Source of the DNA: Diogma glabrata
Taxonomy: Eukaryota; Arthropoda; Insecta; Diptera; Cylindrotomidae
Length of the DNA: 64,000 nt
NCBI GenBank assembly: GCA_963693315.1
Contig: OY856187.1
Coordinates: forward strand, 424,568,429-424,632,428
Direction of reading: 5' to 3'
The notes under the pieces were generated by a model. That model saw only the letters and a list, made by a program, of their open reading frames with translations, made no database searches and was not told the origin of the DNA. Position numbers and translations under genes: made by a program. Of the stretch, positions 1 to 13,093 are shown one piece after another (within the stretch, counting starts at the first letter, position 1; every line of letters begins with the position of its first letter).

Positions 1-860
1 TTATACACTCAGCAAACTCTCAAGAACCCCTCCATCCAACGTTCAACAATTTCAATTTTTCAACAATGATCTTTCGAACAAACGACCTATCTACTAATAC
101 CTGATATGTTCTATTAGTCCAGAAAACTTCTGTGAAAAGTTTTTCGTTTAGGTTAATTTTTCTTTTCAGTAAATATAGCTGACAAAAACTCATAGTTTCC
201 AACCCAACTGCTCCATTTCATATGATATAACCTGATATTTTCCAACCCAACTGTTCCTATTAGTTCAAATTCCATCTTAGACAACTCTCCATTCGCTCTA
301 AATACTTCTTTTCAATAAATACAACTATTGTAAAAAACGATATTTAATCTAGCACGCCATAATAGTATCTAATCCAACTGTTCCTATTAGTTTATAAAAT
401 TTTTCGCAAAACCTTTACCTGCACTCTAAATGCTTCTTTTCAATAATTTGTCAAAAACGACATTTAATCAAAACGAAATGATGTTTGTCAATCCAACTGT
501 TCCTCTTGCTACAGAAATTTTTAAGATAAACTCTCCATTAAGTCTAAATTTAATTTTCATACTTTTCAACAATTACTTCTAATAAAAAACGACATTTAAT
601 ATGAACCAGTTCGATATTTTTCTAACCCAGATTAATCCAGAAAACTTAGTACAGAACCTTTCAATTGTGTACAAAAATTCTTTATCAATAATTACAATTT
701 TTGTGAAAAAACGTGAACCGACATGAATTTTTCCACCTAACATCTCTTATTGGTGCAGACATAATTACAAAAAAAAAAACACATTTAAAAATGAACAAAC
801 CTGACATTTTCGAACCAAAATGTTCCTATTAGTCCAGAAAACATCTTATAAAACTTCTTC
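1..860. repeat. Degenerate satellite-like tandem array, left part
   Basis: Phrases close to CCAACTGTTCCTATTAGT, then CTCTCCATTAAGTCTAAAT, TTCTTTTCAATAATTACAA and AAAAACGACATTTAATC recur at irregular spacing of roughly 105-140 bp (for example near 209, 246, 376, 483, 610 and 815). The order of these phrases is kept, so this is a diverged tandem array rather than chance. The array resumes at about 2165. The short minus-strand ORF at 20-202 lies inside it and has no coding support. Confidence 0.7.
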
Positions 861-883
861 ATTAAGCGTAAATGGTTCTTTTT

Positions 884-2160
884 AATAGTACATTATATAC
901 CGAGGTGATAAAGTAAATTTTCTACATTGAGGTGAATATTAATTCGCGAGAAACGAAGTTTCGAGCGAATTGGGCACCGAAATGGAGAAAATTTTCTTCA
1001 CCGAGGTTTATATACTATTTTTTTTACCACTTGATATAAAAAATGCACTAAAACTCTTAATTATTCACAAAATAAAATGTCAATTAATAGGCAAATGGTG
1101 AATAAATAAAAATGTTGATTTGGTGAAACATTGTTTATCATTATCATTGGATTGCGTATTGGATATTTATTATTCAGGGCTGCTTAGTTAGAAATTTATT
1201 TTCAATGAATTTTCTTAAAACTATAAAAATCATATATGCTTTGCATTAAAAAATATAGCTTTTATTTATTTTTGACATGAATTGAATTGAATTGAAAATC
1301 TATTCAATATTGTTGAGCCAAATTTAGAATTTTTTTAGTCTACACTCACAACTAAACTAAATTTCAACAGAATTCTGTTTAACACGAATTAAAATTTCAA
1401 ATTAACTAAGCTATGGTTGCAAAGAAGATTTTGCATTTATTCATTATTTATTACTATCAAAATAAAATTAAAACGCTTATTATTTTTTAATTTATTATTA
1501 TTATTTTAGGAAGAAACTAAAAAAATTCAAAGATGAACTCAGTTAACAAACGAACAAAAATTATATTTTCATTATTTACGAAGGTGCTAAAATACTTATT
1601 ATTAGGTGTCGGGAATAATTATTAGTTACCATAGCTGAGAAAAATAACTTTTGTCTTGGGTTTTTGAGTAAATAATTGAAATTTCTCATGCAAGTAGTAA
1701 AAAATAGTACATTAAATAACAAGGTTCAGAAGTAAGCTATTATTGACCGAGAACTTTTAGATCCTGAGGCGCGTAGCGCCGAGGGATATAATGTTCGAGG
1801 TCTATATAAGTCTTCTCAACCGAGGTATATATAGAGTTTTTTTAACTACTAACACTAATTATCATATTTGCTTTGATTAGATTTTGATATTAATCATTTT
1901 CCATTTCATTTTTAAAATATCTTAAAATATTAAGTAGCCTGGAAGTTTAGTTTGATATAAATAAAACGAAATAAAAGAATTCAATTATTATTTGTTTGTG
2001 TTTTTTTATTCATTTCAATTAAAAATGAAGGAAAATTTGTCATTATTAACCTAGGTAATGTTTTGTTATTATTATTGACCTAGCTTGAGAAAAATTACTT
2101 CTCATAGGGGCGTTCGAGTAAATAATGACGATTTCTCAAGTTAGTAGTTAAAAAAAGTTA
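884..2160. mobile_element. Two tandem palindrome-headed elements inserted in the satellite
   Basis: Two units follow one another. Palindromic core 1 (884-1016) runs from AATAGTACATTATATACCGAG to CCGAGGTTTATATACTATT, with the tip GAAACGAAGTTTC at about 957. Body 1 follows (about 1016-1700). Core 2 (1703-1836) has the tip GGCGCGTAGCGCCGAG (about 1768-1783). Body 2 (1837-2159) is bounded by TTTTTTAACTACTA and TAGTAGTTAAAAAA in inverted orientation. The right ends of the two bodies resemble each other (TTTCTCA..AAGT.AGTA). Satellite sequence lies on both sides, so the 1.3-kb block looks like an insertion. No ORF of note. Confidence 0.6.
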
Positions 2161-2164
2161 TTTA

Positions 2165-2500
2165 TTTGTTTTGGGAAAAACTAACATTTAGTCTCCAACA
2201 AACTAACATTTGCCAGCTGTATCTATTAGTCATCACTTCAGTGACCGAAGGAGTGGATTTACTCAAAAAAACCCTTTATAATATTTTCCGATTGGCGTAA
2301 ATACTACTGTTAATTAATTACAACTTTTGTAAAACAATATTTAATCTACAACTACCAGATATTTCCAAATGCCCCTATTATTTATAAGTGTTGAACCTGG
2401 CTCCACCCAAAAAAATCTGAAAAAATATCTTCCTAATAATTACAATTATATTTTCCAACTGTTCCTATTAGTTGGAAGTAGCTAAAGCTGGATAGAACCA
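2165..2500. repeat. Satellite-like array, right part
   Basis: The phrases of the 1-860 array reappear: TTGGCGTAAATACTACTGTTAATTAATTACAACTTTTGTAAAACAATATT-like wording (given here in outline), a CCAGATATTTCCAAATGCCCC variant, and CCAACTGTTCCTATTAGT near 2456. This supports the 884-2160 block being an insertion that split the array. Confidence 0.55.
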
Positions 2501-3600
2501 TATTTCGTGTCTATAATATCATGTTCAATTACATTTCATAGCATACAAATTATTAATTTTATTTGTCAAATGTACGAATCGAAAACGTTTCCCATTTTAT
2601 GTTTGTCGCAAAAATTGTGTAATACTTTCAGTACAATTATTCAGTACATCGTCTTTTACTGTAGACGTAGACACATTGGCATATCAAATGTATGTTAAAA
2701 TTTAATTTAAATTTAATAATGGAATATTTCAGGACATTTCGATTAATATGTATCGAGAACAATTCGGTGAATGTAAAAATATTCGTTTATTGGGCGACAC
2801 AATTTTCAATCAAAAGTCATTGGACTGGATGGAACAATCATGCTCGCCATATATATACCGACAGTGGTTTATTATTACTGCTCTAGCGTTCCATTTCATA
2901 TTGACTAACTTCATTTATAAATTCAGATTAATTCGTATTTCTAAAACGTTGATATTACTTCATTTGTTGACATATTTGCAAATATATTTAATAATTTAAA
3001 AATATAGAATAAAAGTTGCAAAATAGGCAATCCACGCTTTTTATTCCAGAGAAATGAGTCGTTACAGATTTTAACGAATGACATCTAAACTGTAAGAGAA
3101 AATCAAAACCTGCATCGTGTAGATTAGTGTAGATTTTCGTAAATATTTTATCAATAAAAAAGGTATCGATAAAAACTTGCAAATTAGGCAGGGGTTAGCC
3201 TAAATCCAAAGAATCCAGAGAAATAAGTTGTCACAAATCTTGGCGACAAAACATGCACCGTGAACTTCAACTGTTTTTTTCGTTTTAAATTATTACCATT
3301 TTTATTATTTAAATTATTACCATTGTATATTTACAATTTGATGAATTGTGTTTAGTTGATCGATTTTATTTTAGAATCACTAATTGAATTTAGAATGAAT
3401 AAATAGCATAGTTTCATCAACTAAAAACAGGTTGCTCATAAGATTAGTAAACTCAAACAAATTCTCGAACTTTTGATACAAATTTTTATTTCCTTGATCT
3501 TTTTTTCCAAACAAATTGTTGTGGAGCTGCCTAGTATTTTGTTGTGTGTTTGTGATGATTATCAAATTAAATTTAAGCTCTTTTAAATTAAATTCATGTT
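2500..3600. other. No supported gene; short direct duplication
   Basis: Only short ORFs occur here, without recognisable domains. Around 3010-3090 and 3172-3245 a segment is duplicated: AGTTGCAAAATAGGCA and ACTTGCAAATTAGGCA, each followed by CCAGAGAAATGAGTCGTTAC or its variant, offset by about 165 bp. I see nothing else. Confidence 0.4.
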
Positions 3601-3601
3601 A

Positions 3602-5120
3602 CCCAAGTAACAATTCTTAGAGCTATTAGTATCGAGATACTGTACTGAAGCTCTAGAAAAGATTGTATGTTGCTAGTTGCGCGTTTTATTTGTCGAGTGA
3701 TGCTTGGAGCTCTAAACCAAATTATTGTTGCTTTATAAAATAGTTTTCGAAAACTCATAGCTCTAATAAAATATAGAGCAGGCAGATATTAGAATAGCAT
3801 TACAATAGCTTCATAACCTAATATAGAGCTTTTAAACTAAAGTAGTACAGCACCACTTATTATAGACCTATAAGCTGTATTCTACCGTTACAACAGTAAA
3901 GCGAGCTATAATGGAGCTTATTTAAAGCTATAAGCATTATAAAATCTTACTGTAATATAGCGTTAATGTATATTATTATGAACTGCTTTTTTCTAATATA
4001 AAAAGCGCTCAAATATAACAGAGCTTATTTTTTACGTAAATTTTGAGTTGTTGCGAGTTTTTGAATCTTCAATACTTCAAAATGGTTCCGTTTTTCAGTC
4101 AAACGTTAGTTGAAATTGAAGCATTGACATTTGATTATGTGTGACATTTTCCTTAAAATTTTAGAGCTTTCTTAATCACACTACTTCTATATAAAGCTAT
4201 TTGCTTTGTAACATAATAAGTTTATTTTACAATAAAGTATTTGTGACAGAAAAAAAAGAACAGCTTCACAGAGCAAATAGCTTTATAAAAAAGTAATGCG
4301 ATTGTGATAGCTCTATATTAAAATAAACCATTATAAATAGCATTATAAAGGAGTAATATGTAATAGGTAGCTCTGTATTGGTATAATTTGCCACCATCTT
4401 CGTTTTTATAAAGATGGAGTGAAAAATATCACTATAACGGCAAAAAATGTTTTAATAATTATTTTTGATAATGATGTATTTTGCAAATATGACATGTCAC
4501 GATAACTGGATTTCTATTGTTATCCATTTATAACTAAGATTTTTTTTAAAGATAAATTCACCAAAATAAATTTATTTAACATAACCTGAATCTGTCAAAA
4601 ATGTTTCAAAAAATTGAAAATTTTTTTAGAATTTTTCTATTTTGCCACCAAATTCACAAAACTAATAAGGGCGCACTAAAATTTTAGTTCTAAACTATCA
4701 CTATTCACCATAAAAAATAAATGGCACATAAAATTTGTATACATATTTTCAATAAAAGTAATTATATATAATACTATTTATTTAAAATATAACATATTGC
4801 CATTTAATTTATAAAATAATTTATTTGACAGAAACCATAACATCAAAATATTTTAAAACCGTGTCGATATGTATTAGTTTTTGTAAGCATGCTCTTAAAA
4901 ACTCTAACAGTCAACCTTTATACAGCTAATATAGCTCTATTAAATATTATTAAACAACTTCTTTAGAGGAAATAATGCTGTAAAAGTAGCAAATTTAGCA
5001 CCACAACAGCTCTGTTAGAGCTGTGGCAGCGCTGCATCAGCAAAATATAAAGCAACCAGCTGTATATTATAGCTCTAGAGCACTAGAAGAGCTTATATAA
5101 AACTGAAATTGTTACTTGGG
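3602..5120. mobile_element. Non-autonomous TIR element with TA target duplication
   Basis: Perfect 14-bp terminal inverted repeats CCCAAGTAACAATT (3602-3615) and AATTGTTACTTGGG (5107-5120) are flanked by TA on both sides (3600-3601, 5121-5122), as expected for Tc1/mariner-like or similar TA-targeting elements. The 1519-bp interior has no transposase ORF. It is studded with the palindromic hexamer-like words AGAGCT/AGCTCT and TAGAGCTAT in both orientations, so it is built of internal subrepeats. It is probably mobilised in trans. Confidence 0.75.
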
Positions 5121-5122
5121 TA

Positions 5123-8100
5123 CTATCTTAATTGATTAAACAGAAACATTTCAACAACATTGTGTTAGGATTTTGAACATTTTTTTAGTTTGTAATTAAA
5201 AAAGTGGGGTCCGCTGGTTTCTTTTAATAATTGTATTTATTATAGTTTTCAATTTTAATAGTGGAGGCGGTTGGTATTTTCTAACAGCTTTTTTTAATAA
5301 GTATTAGGCAAAATAGTAGAGGCGAATGGTTTCTTCTAACAAATTTGTGTTCCTTTCATCGAGAAGATTTATCATAAAATTTGAAACTGATAAATGTTTT
5401 TGTACCAGATTTCGTACACAGTCATGCAGAAGATTCCTCTAAAAAGCGCCCACAGACAATCAAATACTTTGTTTTATTGTTATATATTATATAACATATA
5501 TCATTTATTTAATATAAATATATAAGAAGGCAATTTTCATTCTTATGGAGTATTACAAATAAAATTAAGAATTAAGATTAATTAAGAATCAATTTAAAAA
5601 CATTTGCTACATTGAATTTTAAGTTGTTTCTAACAACAGAGAGCTAATTATCAGTATCAATCTAGATCGGGTGATCGGGTGATTAACTAATACAAAAACA
5701 ATTTTATCTTTTTGGTGAATTATTTATAATTTTGTTAAATTTTTCGATTGTTTATTATAACTTAATTATGATTTATATTATTAATTTTATTGTAGCTATT
5801 ATTTTTAAAAACATCAAGTAAAATTTGCTTGCAATTTTTTAAATTTTTGAAACTTAAATTTTATTAAATGTTTTGGACTATTCAACAGACAGGCTAGGCC
5901 ATTCTATTTATTAAATTTAAAGCCAATTGCTTCATTTTTTGGTAAACAATTATTTACTATATTCTAGATTCCAGCTACTCAAAGTCTAACTTAAACAAAA
6001 GTGTGTATACAGCAATCATCAAAACAATACTTAAGAACTTCTGTAATATAAGATATTAAACTTTCATGAATTAAATTTCATTTTCAGATTTGTATTTAAA
6101 TAATGGAATAAAAGAAAATTTTTTTCAATTTTATCTCAAAACATCTCATATAAAGAATAAAATTAGAAAATAACGAATGAGAAAACATTAGAGTTAATGC
6201 ATGCGGCAAACAGTAAATTTGATCTTAAATTCTATTTTACTAAAAGATATTTGGTTTCATGTTAGTATTTTATTCTATATTTTACTGTGAATAAACATTA
6301 CGACGTTTACGCGAATTTTATATGATTTTCAATTTGTTTACAAAAGCTGAGGTTCAATATTTCTTCATTTGTATTACATATTTAATATGTTACGGCAAGT
6401 GCACGTTTGAAGATCAAGATCAAGCAAAAGGTTATTACACAGAACATTTTGTCTAATGACAAATTGCAGAATATTTTTAAATGCACGCCACGCCACTCAA
6501 ATGTGGGAAAATCAAACCTGATTCGTAATTACATATTATTTACTTGAAATTAGCAACTTGATAAAAACTACTAAAAAATTTCTTATAGAATAAATACTAT
6601 AATTAAACTATATAGCTTTTGTGGTCAAGCCATTTCACCATAAACCGCTGAAAACAAAACAAAAATGGAAATAATTGATGACCATAATGAAAAGAAATTA
6701 TAAAACAGGCAGCATTTTTTGATATTGGTATCAATACCGTAAAACAAATATACAAATTCAATAAAATTGATAGTGGTTGTTTGGAAAAAGACATTGATGT
6801 CGTTATAAGATGGCACAATAACTGCCGCATTCAACATAGTGTAAATAAAATAAAATTGGTTGAAGTTTATACAGTTTCCAATTTCCATTTATGTCGTTTG
6901 AAGAATTCAGTAATTGTTTTACAACGAAACCTAATTTATTGACCAATTTTTGAAATTTCTTCAATTTTAAAGTCAAAAGCTTGTACAAAAGAAATGAGCC
7001 CATTGAATTTTAACACAAAGAAACAGATTTTATTACCATAACGAACAAACGAAACGATCCTTTTTATTGAACAAAGGATTGTAATATACGGCATCTGGAT
7101 CATAAATTGGGCTGAGCGACCAAAAATTTTGGAAATAAAATTATACAATAAGGAAGTATAATGAAAAAATTTAATGGAAGGAACATCATCGCAGAATGTA
7201 GGGCGTTTTATTACACATTTAACACATTTATTACACAATAAATCAATTCAGTTAATTCCATTGAAGAGGTATAAAATTAGAAATAGTTTATCCTGATTTT
7301 CATATACCATTTACTTATTCTGAGTTTTTTTCTGAGTTTTCTAATCCTAATCTAGTTGTTAATGACAAATGTGACTGTTTACGTGGTACAATATTTGATG
7401 GACACCAAAAATTAAATAAAAACATAATTGAAAAATATTTTGTTTTATAGTTAATTTAACTAATCATACTTCTAATTCGAAGTCACTATGATGTTATCTT
7501 TTCTAGAATTCTTTTGTACTTGTTAGCTCTTTCAAATTTTGTCTATATGATTGTAGCTCAGTTGCTTTTCAAAGCATGTAATTAGATGTAGGTAATCTAA
7601 TTAGAAAATTAGAATATCTTAATTTTTTAAACCAATTGTTCAGCCAAACGTTTCAGTTAATTCTTTGAATTTAATTCTGCTGAGATCACTTAAACAAATG
7701 AGATTCGCCTGTGCATATTTATAATCTTTTATTTAATTCTAGTGATAATTAATTACTCGATTTCTAAATTTTTTATTGCGCTCCAAATAGTGTTGTGCGA
7801 GTGTGTATTGAGAGTTTTTCTTACAGCTAGAAAACGATCTTAAAAATTAATTAAAATTGAATGGAGTGTGAAAAAATGCAGAAGCTATACTTCTTATTCT
7901 TGTTAATACTGAATTAAGAGCGAGAAGTTAATCTGCATTGGCACTTTAACGCCTATACAACTCAAGCTACAAGACAACAGGGAGAATTTTCCATGTTGTA
8001 TTGTATCATCTGTCTTTGATCGAAAATAAACCTTTATATAAACGAAAAAAAAGTGGTTAAAAACTTCAATGTGTTAATAAATCAGAGTGTGACCCATTCA

Positions 8101-9630
8101 CGAAAATCAGGGAATTAATGGTCATCAATGTTGATGCACCTATTGAAGAGAAATCTTAAGATATTAGGAATTGTCTTCGAGCATAATATAGATATTAAGC
8201 CTTGCATTTGTCCCTATTTAATAGCAAAGCATTACGATCCCCAGTACATTCTTCTTTCACAAGGGACCCACAGAGCACAATGGATATCAAATGGTGGAAG
8301 TGTGAAAAATTAATCCGATTACATTATGAACTCTAAGAAAAACTGTACAAGTATAACTAACAGTTATTTTACATCAGCTTACCTTAATTTTTTAATATGT
8401 CATTTTAAAACCATATTTCCCACTTATAGATTGATAACAAATATTGAATTTTCTGCCTAAAAAATTGCTATGATAAAATAATAAAGGAACGCAATTATTA
8501 TATATAACGAAAAGTTATTACATAATGTAATTTGTTTATTCTGTTCGATTAATTTTCCCTTTTACCTTTTTCAATATCATTAGAACATTTCAGCGAATAT
8601 TATTACGCAAATAAGTCGAATCTGATAACAATGAACAGAAAACAAAACCGATAAAAAGAAAAATATTTTAGTAAGAATACACAATTTTCATTCAGTATAA
8701 TGTTCTACAATAAAATCTTTTCCTTTTTACTTTCTTGAATGCCCCCCATACAGTGACATCGTGACATAATCATTTTGAAATTTGATATTCTAAATGGAAC
8801 AATTTTTTTTACTGTCACCACCCACATAAAATAAATGTTATGACACTGTTTTCTACCGAAAATCGTCAACAAATAAAAACAATGCAAATTTTTGAAAATG
8901 TAATCAAACTTTTACAAAACTGTTCATTCTAAAGCATAAGGACCATTTTTTGAGATTAACTTTTTAAAATGATTTGAAGTTTTAGGATTATTTTGTTTTT
9001 TTAAAGCTCTTATGAAATTGGTAACAAAAATATGTTATGTTTATAAAAGATTAAAAATTGTGTTACTTTTTGTAAATTGTACTATTGTTCAGAAGATAAA
9101 AATTAAACATATTGTAACAATTCACACCCAAACCACTTAGTTGAAAACGTAAAAATCTTTTCCCCATATACATACCTTCAGACAATAAACAAAGTCATTA
9201 ATGAATCATTTTTGTTTAATTATTCGTACCCATCAAATTTTTACACGGAAAACAAACACTTTTTATATAATGTTATTAATAAAACAAACATATGTTAAAC
9301 AACTTATAAAAGTTTTGCTTTAAGAATTTGTTAAGTAAAAACAAAAAAGTTTTTAAATAAATTTAATACAACAATTTATCTTGTTTATTCAAAATGAAAA
9401 GTTTCACATCTTTTCTATCCGAATTTATTTCTTTTTAAAATTTCTTGTTTGCTTCTCCAAACAAAATTCATCAAAAAACGTCAAAAATCTTATAAAAGTT
9501 GTGAATAATTATAATTCACATTAAACTTGTAAGTACTTTTATTATGATCCAACTAGAAATACATAATACATAATCATGATCACGTATGACAATTCACATA
9601 AATTCTTCTAATAATAAAAGCCTAATGATA
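5123..9630. other. Intergenic or intronic AT-rich DNA, no supported gene
   Basis: The region is AT-rich with scattered ORFs of at most 100 aa and no convincing domain. A stretch at 6700-6790 reads, on the + strand, AAFFDIGINTVKQIYKF, which has helix-turn-helix-like spacing, but no catalytic domain follows and I do not call it. Regions near 8128-8313 and 8705-8887 hold only short, unconvincing ORFs. Confidence 0.4.
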
Positions 9631-9633
9631 AAA

Positions 9634-10133
9634 TAGTACATTATGATGCTAGGACGTAAAGCTAAAGATTTTGGACGGATGTGGAGTTTGCAAATCGAGG
9701 CGCTAGCCGAGATTTGCACCCACATTAAGTCCAAAATAGCTTACGTCCGTGCATCATATACTATTTTTTATTCGCCGCAAGCAAAATATTTTACGAAAAT
9801 TGGTTTATTCTAAATTAAAATTATAAATTTTCATGAATTTTAAAATAAAAATATGTGGAACAAGTAACCTTTGACAAAATATTTATTATTTTTTCCAAAT
9901 TATTGTGTAGCTATGACAACAAATGATAACAACAATTTTAATTGGATAATGAAATTTTGAATATAAGGGTTGCTTTGATAAAAATTTTTATTTTCATAGA
10001 ATTTAAACAAATACAAATGCTTTTTACTTTTTTGGACGTAGCTATGACAACAAAATAAATAGTTGAGAAGTGATACTTTAAAGCCGCAAATCACAGTAAT
10101 AAAGTAACACTTTAATATGCAGGCGAATAAAAA
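9634..10133 (+). mobile_element. Palindrome-headed repeat family X, copy 1
   Basis: A 130-bp palindromic core (9634-9763) starts TAGTACATTATGATGC and ends GCATCATATACTA, with the tip GAGGCGCTAGCCGAG near 9699-9713. It abuts a body (9764-10133) bounded by TTTTTTATTCGCC and GGCGAATAAAAA inverted repeats. Core and body recur together at 18280-18784 (opposite strand) and 13094-14400 (interrupted), so they move as one unit of about 500 bp. The body contains two copies of the word GTAGCTATGACAACAAA. No protein is encoded. Confidence 0.8.
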
Positions 10134-10182
10134 CCAAATTACATTTCAGTAAATGAAAAATGTGATCCGTGATCGGGTTGTT

Positions 10183-10556
10183 AAAATAGTATACGATCAT
10201 GTAATGACGATTATTAATACACGAGCATTAACCGGCATACGATACGAGCCGTAGGCGAGTTTCGTGTGGTATATGCGAGTGTATTAATAACCATTACATA
10301 AAAGTGGCATACGCTATTTTTTCTACACCTGTTAAATAACAAAGAACGAAAATTTCAATTTTCAAATTTCAATTTTTTTTCCCATACGAAAATTTCAACA
10401 AACGTCAAATGCATAGCATGTTTGATTGAAAAACTATGGGTTTCTTTCTATTGATTAAAAATCTGTATCGTAATAAAATTTGTATCGAAATGAATATCAT
10501 TTTAAAAAAGATGTTGGTCATATAAGTGTATTTTTATAGTAGGGGTGTAGAAAAAA
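10183..10556 (+). mobile_element. Palindrome-headed element with distinct sequence
   Basis: Core palindrome 10183-10318 runs from AATAGTATACGATCATGTAATG to CATTACATAAAAGTGGCATACG in outline, with tip ATACGAGCCGTAGGCGAGT near 10243-10261. The body (10317-10556) is bounded by TTTTTTCTACACC and GGTGTAGAAAAAA. The layout is that of family X, 50 bp away, but arms, tip and body share no obvious sequence with it beyond the AATAGTA outer ends and the T6/A6 termini. Confidence 0.7.
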
Positions 10557-12790
10557 TATATTTTTTTTAAAGAAACAGAAGAATTGCTGTCCGAAAAGCG
10601 GTTGAAACAAAATTAGTTCAAAACCCCAAAGAAGCACATCCCAAAGTTTGGAAATATTATGTAAATTTATATAACTATATAGTCTAAACTCTAAAACAAT
10701 TAAAAAGATTTAAATTTTATCGGGCATGGTTCAGACCTTTTATTTACTTCTCCAATAATCATGACCATTCTGTCTGTTACATCCATTTAAAATCAAACGA
10801 TTCTACCACATTTCGCAGAAAAATTGAATTTTTTTAATATAAACTTGATTTTATTAAACAAATTATTCAATCATAATAAAAAATTTAAATATAAATATAT
10901 AAATTTCCAGATGGATTTAATTTTATAAAACAGATATGAAATTATAAAAGAAAACGAATATTATTTAAAGTATAGATTGAAAAGTTCCTATGCTGTATTT
11001 ACATACATAAGTTGCGGTGCGTTCGATTTGACTGAAACAACTGAAAAAACAACAACAATTGTATTCAATATTTCAGTTGCTTCAGTCAAACCGAACACGG
11101 CTATAGTAAGTTAAAACAAACCTAGAAATTTTAAGTGAAGTTGAATTTGTAACGTAGAGAATTTTATAATAACAACAATATAATGAAACTTGTAGTAGCT
11201 TATTCTGAGTCTCGACACATAAAATACCAAAAAGCTCACCCTCATATATAATTTTCTTTAGATTAATTTACATTTTTTCTTTTTTGGTTGTATAGAAAAT
11301 TTTCTTAATTATGTAACGTCCGGATTTTTAATTTAAAGTTATTTTACAAACAAACTATTCAATATGAAGGTGTAAGTAAGTATCGGTTTTGATTGATATT
11401 TCAATTTTCGCTATTGGAATACCTATTTGGTTTCGAATTGATGGTTTGATAATGGAAGGAAACAAATAAACATAATCCTCGATAATTTATGTGTTTAGTT
11501 TTTGTTGATTGATGGCGCATTTGACTTTAATCCGCGTATTTTGTTGTTTGGCGCTTAAGTTTATTGTGATACACTTTTTGCTTCTAATTTAAGTGTTATC
11601 AAACACTCTAAGCATTGCGCTAACATTGTCTTTGATTATATTAATTTTTGTAAGTTTTTGAAGTTAAGATTAGTTTTATAAAAATTGAAATTTAGTTGCA
11701 AAAGACTTGAATATTTATTTTATAGTAAAATTAAGCAAGCTTCAGGAATAAAGAAAAATTTTTCAAGCGTGTAAAAATTGAAAAGAAATCCATGGTTGAT
11801 ACAATAAAACTAATCAGAGACGATGTTAGATAACAAGAATCGTCGTCAATTGTCACGTTTAATTTAATTTGAATGTCTTCTTTAAGAACGAACTTTCATT
11901 ATAAAGAAACTTTAATGATAACGATGTTTCGTTAGATTTAATTAAAATAATTTTTTAACATTTTTATTATCTTTTTTTTTACTTTCTGCTTTTCATTATG
12001 ATGCTTCATATTTAAAACATTGACATCAAAATTAAAATTTAAACAAAAAATTTGTTTTTTAATTCGAATCATAAATTACGTCCCCTTTGCCACATAGAAT
12101 TACGTTGTATTTAATGTTTTTATGAAATAATTTTTTTATTAAGATATAATATAATAGTTAAGAAATTTATTATAAGCTAATGTTCTTAAAACACTTGTCA
12201 ACATTTTATTTTTAGTGTTGTTGTATGCAAAATAGATCTTATTAAGATACTTTTATGCATTTTAATTATTTCTACAGATTTTAAATATTTTGATGAGTAT
12301 CTCTTCGACTTGGTAAACTTTTAAAGTTTGGTTAATAGTCATTAAGTCACTTCTTAGGTTTAATGTTGTTGCAGTCTCAGCTGGTAATATGGCAGATAAT
12401 CATGAACAGAACTTGTTATTGACCGTTGAACTATCTGGTTATTGAACTGTTATTAAAAAATGTTTGAACACAAATACTACTTTGAAGATATGTTTTCCAG
12501 ATAAGGTCAGTAATCAATTGGCTACGTTTGCTGACTACCGATTCATATTGTTGCATTATTTTCATGGACTATTCAATTGTTTTTTATTTCGACATTAAGC
12601 TTTTTATTATATTCAGAACTAAGGTTGATATTTCTATATCTCATTCTTACCATTTCCTCCCACTCCTTTCAAACTAAATATAATCAAAATATATACTCAA
12701 TAATTTATTTGTAAAATAAATTACTGTTACAAATAATCACAGCTTGAAATATGTAATAAAAATAATAATAATAATTTAAATTTATAATAT
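10557..12790. other. AT-rich DNA with one short hairpin
   Basis: No gene can be supported. At 11014-11100 a hairpin has arms TTCGATTTGACTGAAACAAC and GTTGCTTCAGTCAAACCGAA (near matches) around about 25 bp. Nothing else of note; ORFs are very short. Confidence 0.4.
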
Positions 12791-12797
12791 TTTTTTC

Positions 12798-13025
12798 TAC
12801 GAGTTGACCGTAAAATGCACTTTTACGATTCAAAAATTGTGCGTAAAGCAGACCTTTTTTCTTATTGAAATAACAATGCCTATTGAAATAACAATGCCTA
12901 AAATTACTAGTTAACGTCCTAAAGCGTAAATATTTTTACGCACAAACGAATCGTTAAACACATTTTACATCTTAGTTATCGTGACTGAAAGAAGAACTTA
13001 ACGCCCGTTGCTATATAAAACATTA
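12798..13025. repeat. Dispersed repeat family Z, copy 1
   Basis: Contains AAAATGCACTTTTACGATTC, GTGCGTAAAGCAGACC and two copies of TATTGAAATAACAATGCC (about 12864-12899). The same wording occurs at 15270-15300 plus 17169-17240, and its right half (ACGCACAAACGAATCGT, CACGATAACTA-type words) recurs in opposite orientation at 30240-30345. No coding capacity. Confidence 0.6.
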
Positions 13026-13093
13026 GTGTATTTTTCTACTTTGCCGCTCGTAAAATAATCGCCCGGAAAAAAATCATAATAATAGAACAAACA

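Noticed and set aside
6625..6888. Possible helix-turn-helix of a transposase (AAFFDIGINTVKQIYKF) on the + strand
   Set aside because: Only a single helix-like stretch; no DDE/D residues or TIRs could be found, and the surrounding frame is broken.
8128..8313. 61-codon ORF as a small gene
   Set aside because: No start context, splice site, homology or conservation could be shown.
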